NCBI GenBank assembly: GCA_001303695.1
Contig: LJUC01000006.1
Span: 1 to 37,733, forward strand
Length of the DNA stretch: 37,733 bases
Direction: 5' to 3'
Source: Phycisphaerae bacterium SM23_30
GTDB lineage: Bacteria; Planctomycetota; Phycisphaerae; Sedimentisphaerales; SM23-30
Under the pieces are notes generated by a model. That model was given only the letters and a program-made list of their open reading frames with translations, was not told the DNA's origin and did no database searches. Shown here in pieces: positions 35,625 through 37,733 of this stretch. Positions within the stretch are counted from its first letter, which is position 1. Each line of letters begins with the position of its first letter. The position numbers and the translations under genes are program-made.

Positions 35625-36719
35625 TTACGCCCGGATTTGCTCAATAATATCTGCAACCTGATCTTTGGTTAAATGTGGTCCCATTGGCAGACTCAATACC
35701 GTTTCCGCCAACTCTTCACTAATTGGAAACGCCCCCTTTTTCCGGCCCATCTCTCGGTATGCCTCCGACAAATGCGGCGGAATCGGATAATGGATTAAGG
35801 TTCCTATTCCTGCCTGGGCTAGCTTCTTCTGCAACGCGTTTCGATCTCGATGACGAATAACAAAAAGATGCCAGATTGGCTCGACATTTTCTGGAACTAA
35901 AGGCAGTATTAATTCTTCACAGTCCGTTAAACCCTCAAAATACAAATCGGCGACTCGCCGGCGCCGCTGATTCCATTCGTCGAGTTTATCCAGTTTGACT
36001 CGAAGAAAGGCGGCTTGAAGTTCGTCGAGCCGGGAGTTAAAACCTTTATATCGATTGTAATATTTTCTTTCGGATCCGTAATTGCGCAGCGCTCGAACCC
36101 GATCTGCTAAATCGGGGTCGTTGGTAGTAACAGCTCCCCCGTCGCCCAAGGCCCCCAGATTCTTGCCCGGATAAAAACTAAAACCTGCCGCATGACCCAG
36201 CGAACCGGTACGCTGCCCCTTATAACGAGCTCCATGCGCTTGGGCGCTGTCTTCTATGACTTTCAAACCATGTTCTTCAGCGATCTCCATTATACCATTC
36301 ATATCCGCCGGCATCCCATACAAATGCACCGGCATGATAGCGCGGGTCTTAGGCGTTAAAGCCTCTCGAAGCCGATCAGGATCAATATTATAGCTGCCCC
36401 AATCCGGTTCCACCGGAACTACTGTGGCCCCACAATAGGTAATTGCCAGCCACGTGGCAATATATGTGTTGGCCGGCACAATAACCTCATCACCAGCGCC
36501 TATATCGTATCCTCTTAAGGCTAGATGCAACGCCTCCAGACCGTTGCCCACCCCCACGCAATATTTAACCCCGCAGTAATATGCAAATTTTTCTTCAAAT
36601 GATTCAACTTCCTTTCCCAAAATATACCAGCCGGAACTCATCACTCGGGCATAGGCCTCATCCAGCTCCTTTTTAAGCTCCAGATAAGGAGATTTCATGT
36701 CTAAAAATGGTATGCTCAT
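35625..36719 (-). CDS. DegT/DnrJ/EryC1/StrS PLP-dependent sugar aminotransferase (FdtB/QdtB-like)
   Basis: [162 protein letters not shown]. Confidence 0.95.
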   Translation of the reverse strand: MSIPFLDMKSPYLELKKELDEAYARVMSSGWYILGKEVESFEEKFAYYCGVKYCVGVGNGLEALHLALRGYDIGAGDEVIVPANTYIATWLAITYCGATVVPVEPDWGSYNIDPDRLREALTPKTRAIMPVHLYGMPADMNGIMEIAEEHGLKVIEDSAQAHGARYKGQRTGSLGHAAGFSFYPGKNLGALGDGGAVTTNDPDLADRVRALRNYGSERKYYNRYKGFNSRLDELQAAFLRVKLDKLDEWNQRRRRVADLYFEGLTDCEELILPLVPENVEPIWHLFVIRHRDRNALQKKLAQAGIGTLIHYPIPPHLSEAYREMGRKKGAFPISEELAETVLSLPMGPHLTKDQVADIIEQIRA

Positions 36720-37135
36720 GATTTGTTTTTACTCCCCACTGCCAAAAGAAATTCTTCATAATTTCTTAAATAATCGTTTTCCTCGTATAACTCAGAGGCC
36801 AAAGCAAGACATACCGATCCGGAAGAAAAATTGTCTATCTCCCGCCATATTAAAGGTGGAATATATAATCCATGATAGGAACGATTGAGATGAACACGTT
36901 TTTTTTCCTTGCCGTCATATAAAACTACGTCAAAACTACCCGACATGGCTATGAGAAACTGATGGCATGTCTTTAATGCGTGACCCGCTCGATCGGCGCC
37001 TCCCGGTACATCATATAAATAAAAAACCCGTTTAATCTCATAAGGAATATGCTTATTCCCTTCAATAAACGTCAAATTACCCCGCGGGTCTGCAATCTTG
37101 GGAAGTTCGATGATCTTGCATGAATCTATCGACAT
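36716..37135 (-). CDS. dTDP-4-dehydro-6-deoxyhexose 3,4-ketoisomerase (FdtA/QdtA-like, WxcM C-terminal family)
   Basis: [127 protein letters not shown]. The ATG at 37135 overlaps the upstream stop by 1 nt (TGATG); its stop overlaps the fdtB-like start by 4 nt (ATGA). Confidence 0.93.
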   Translation of the reverse strand: MSIDSCKIIELPKIADPRGNLTFIEGNKHIPYEIKRVFYLYDVPGGADRAGHALKTCHQFLIAMSGSFDVVLYDGKEKKRVHLNRSYHGLYIPPLIWREIDNFSSGSVCLALASELYEENDYLRNYEEFLLAVGSKNKS

Positions 37136-37728
37136 CAAGCAATCTCCTTTACCGTGTTGTTGTTTGTATCTAAACGAAATGAACAACCACATGTACAATG
37201 ACATTGGTTTGCTTGATGATTATTAAATTCCAGTTTTCGACCGCAGCGGCAGATCCAGTTGCGAAATCTGGCCGGATTTCCCACCACCAGAGCGTAATCG
37301 GGAACGTCGCTAGTCACCACCGAACCGGCCGCCACCATGGCGTATCGGCCAACGGTGTTGTCGGCCAAAATAGTGGCGTTGGCACCAATACTGCAGCCTT
37401 GACGAAGCAGAGTCTTGGCATATTCAGGGGGGTACTGGCGGCTGCGCGGACGCAGATCGTTCGTAAACACCGCTGCCGGACCGATAAACACATCGTCCTC
37501 AACTACTAGACCGTCCCATAAATAAACGCCTGACTTTATCGTGACCCGATCGCCTATACGTACCGCTCCCTCAATAAAAGTGTGATCGCATATGTTGCAC
37601 TCGCTGCCTACCACAGCGCCCGACAATAAATGGGCAAAGGCCCAAACCCGTGTTCCCGCTCCCACCGTTACATTATCATCAACTAGAGCCTTAGGGTGCA
37701 AAAACGCTTCAGAATGCTTCTTGCTCAT
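37135..37728 (-). CDS. Hexapeptide-repeat (left-handed beta-helix) sugar N-acyltransferase, FdtC/WlbB-like
   Basis: HPKALVDDNVTVGAGTRVWAFAHLLSGAVVGSECNICDHTFIEGAVRIGDRVTIKSGVYLWDGLVVEDDVFIGPAAVFTNDLRPRS...AAGSVVTSDVPDYALVVGNPARF, then the Cys-rich tail CRCGRKLEF...CHCTCGCSF. Confidence 0.92.
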   Translation of the reverse strand: MSKKHSEAFLHPKALVDDNVTVGAGTRVWAFAHLLSGAVVGSECNICDHTFIEGAVRIGDRVTIKSGVYLWDGLVVEDDVFIGPAAVFTNDLRPRSRQYPPEYAKTLLRQGCSIGANATILADNTVGRYAMVAAGSVVTSDVPDYALVVGNPARFRNWICRCGRKLEFNNHQANQCHCTCGCSFRLDTNNNTVKEIA

Positions 37729-37733
37729 AAAAT

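Overview
The window looks like a bacterial chromosome segment; the overall flavour suggests Planctomycetes/Phycisphaerae, but that is an inference without a search. It has two halves. The left half (1-8069) is all on the + strand: the 3' part of nadC, birA, a 5'-truncated IS256/mutator-type transposase remnant, a tRNA-Ser(CGA) (the one minus-strand gene here), a cytoplasmic histidine kinase / NtrC-type sigma-54 response regulator pair, a small protein with a duplicated Cys motif, and a Glu/Leu/Phe/Val dehydrogenase. A sigma-54-like -24/-12 element lies between the regulator and the Cys-motif gene. The right half (8169-37728) is all on the - strand and is an extracellular-polysaccharide locus. 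It encodes an FdtA/FdtB/FdtC-like set for an N-acylated 3-amino-3,6-dideoxyhexose, a Wzx-type flippase, one GT2 and four GT4 glycosyltransferases, a WecA-type and a WcaJ-type initiating transferase, two SAM methyltransferases, two ATP-grasp ligases, an FkbH-like HAD protein, a GNAT, and an acyl carrier protein that the ORF track missed. The locus also carries secreted proteins: a beta-helix protein, a membrane-anchored WD40-like protein, and two paralogous proteins sharing a putative TIM-barrel enzyme domain. One paralog is a predicted lipoprotein. The other is a 1583-aa multidomain protein with cadherin/He_PIG-like repeats, seven propeller-like repeats and a GGGGGC-TM-basic tail. The best candidates for something undescribed are this paralogous secreted family, the FkbH-ACP-ATP-grasp-GNAT decoration module, and the sigma-54/Cys-repeat protein/GDH unit.
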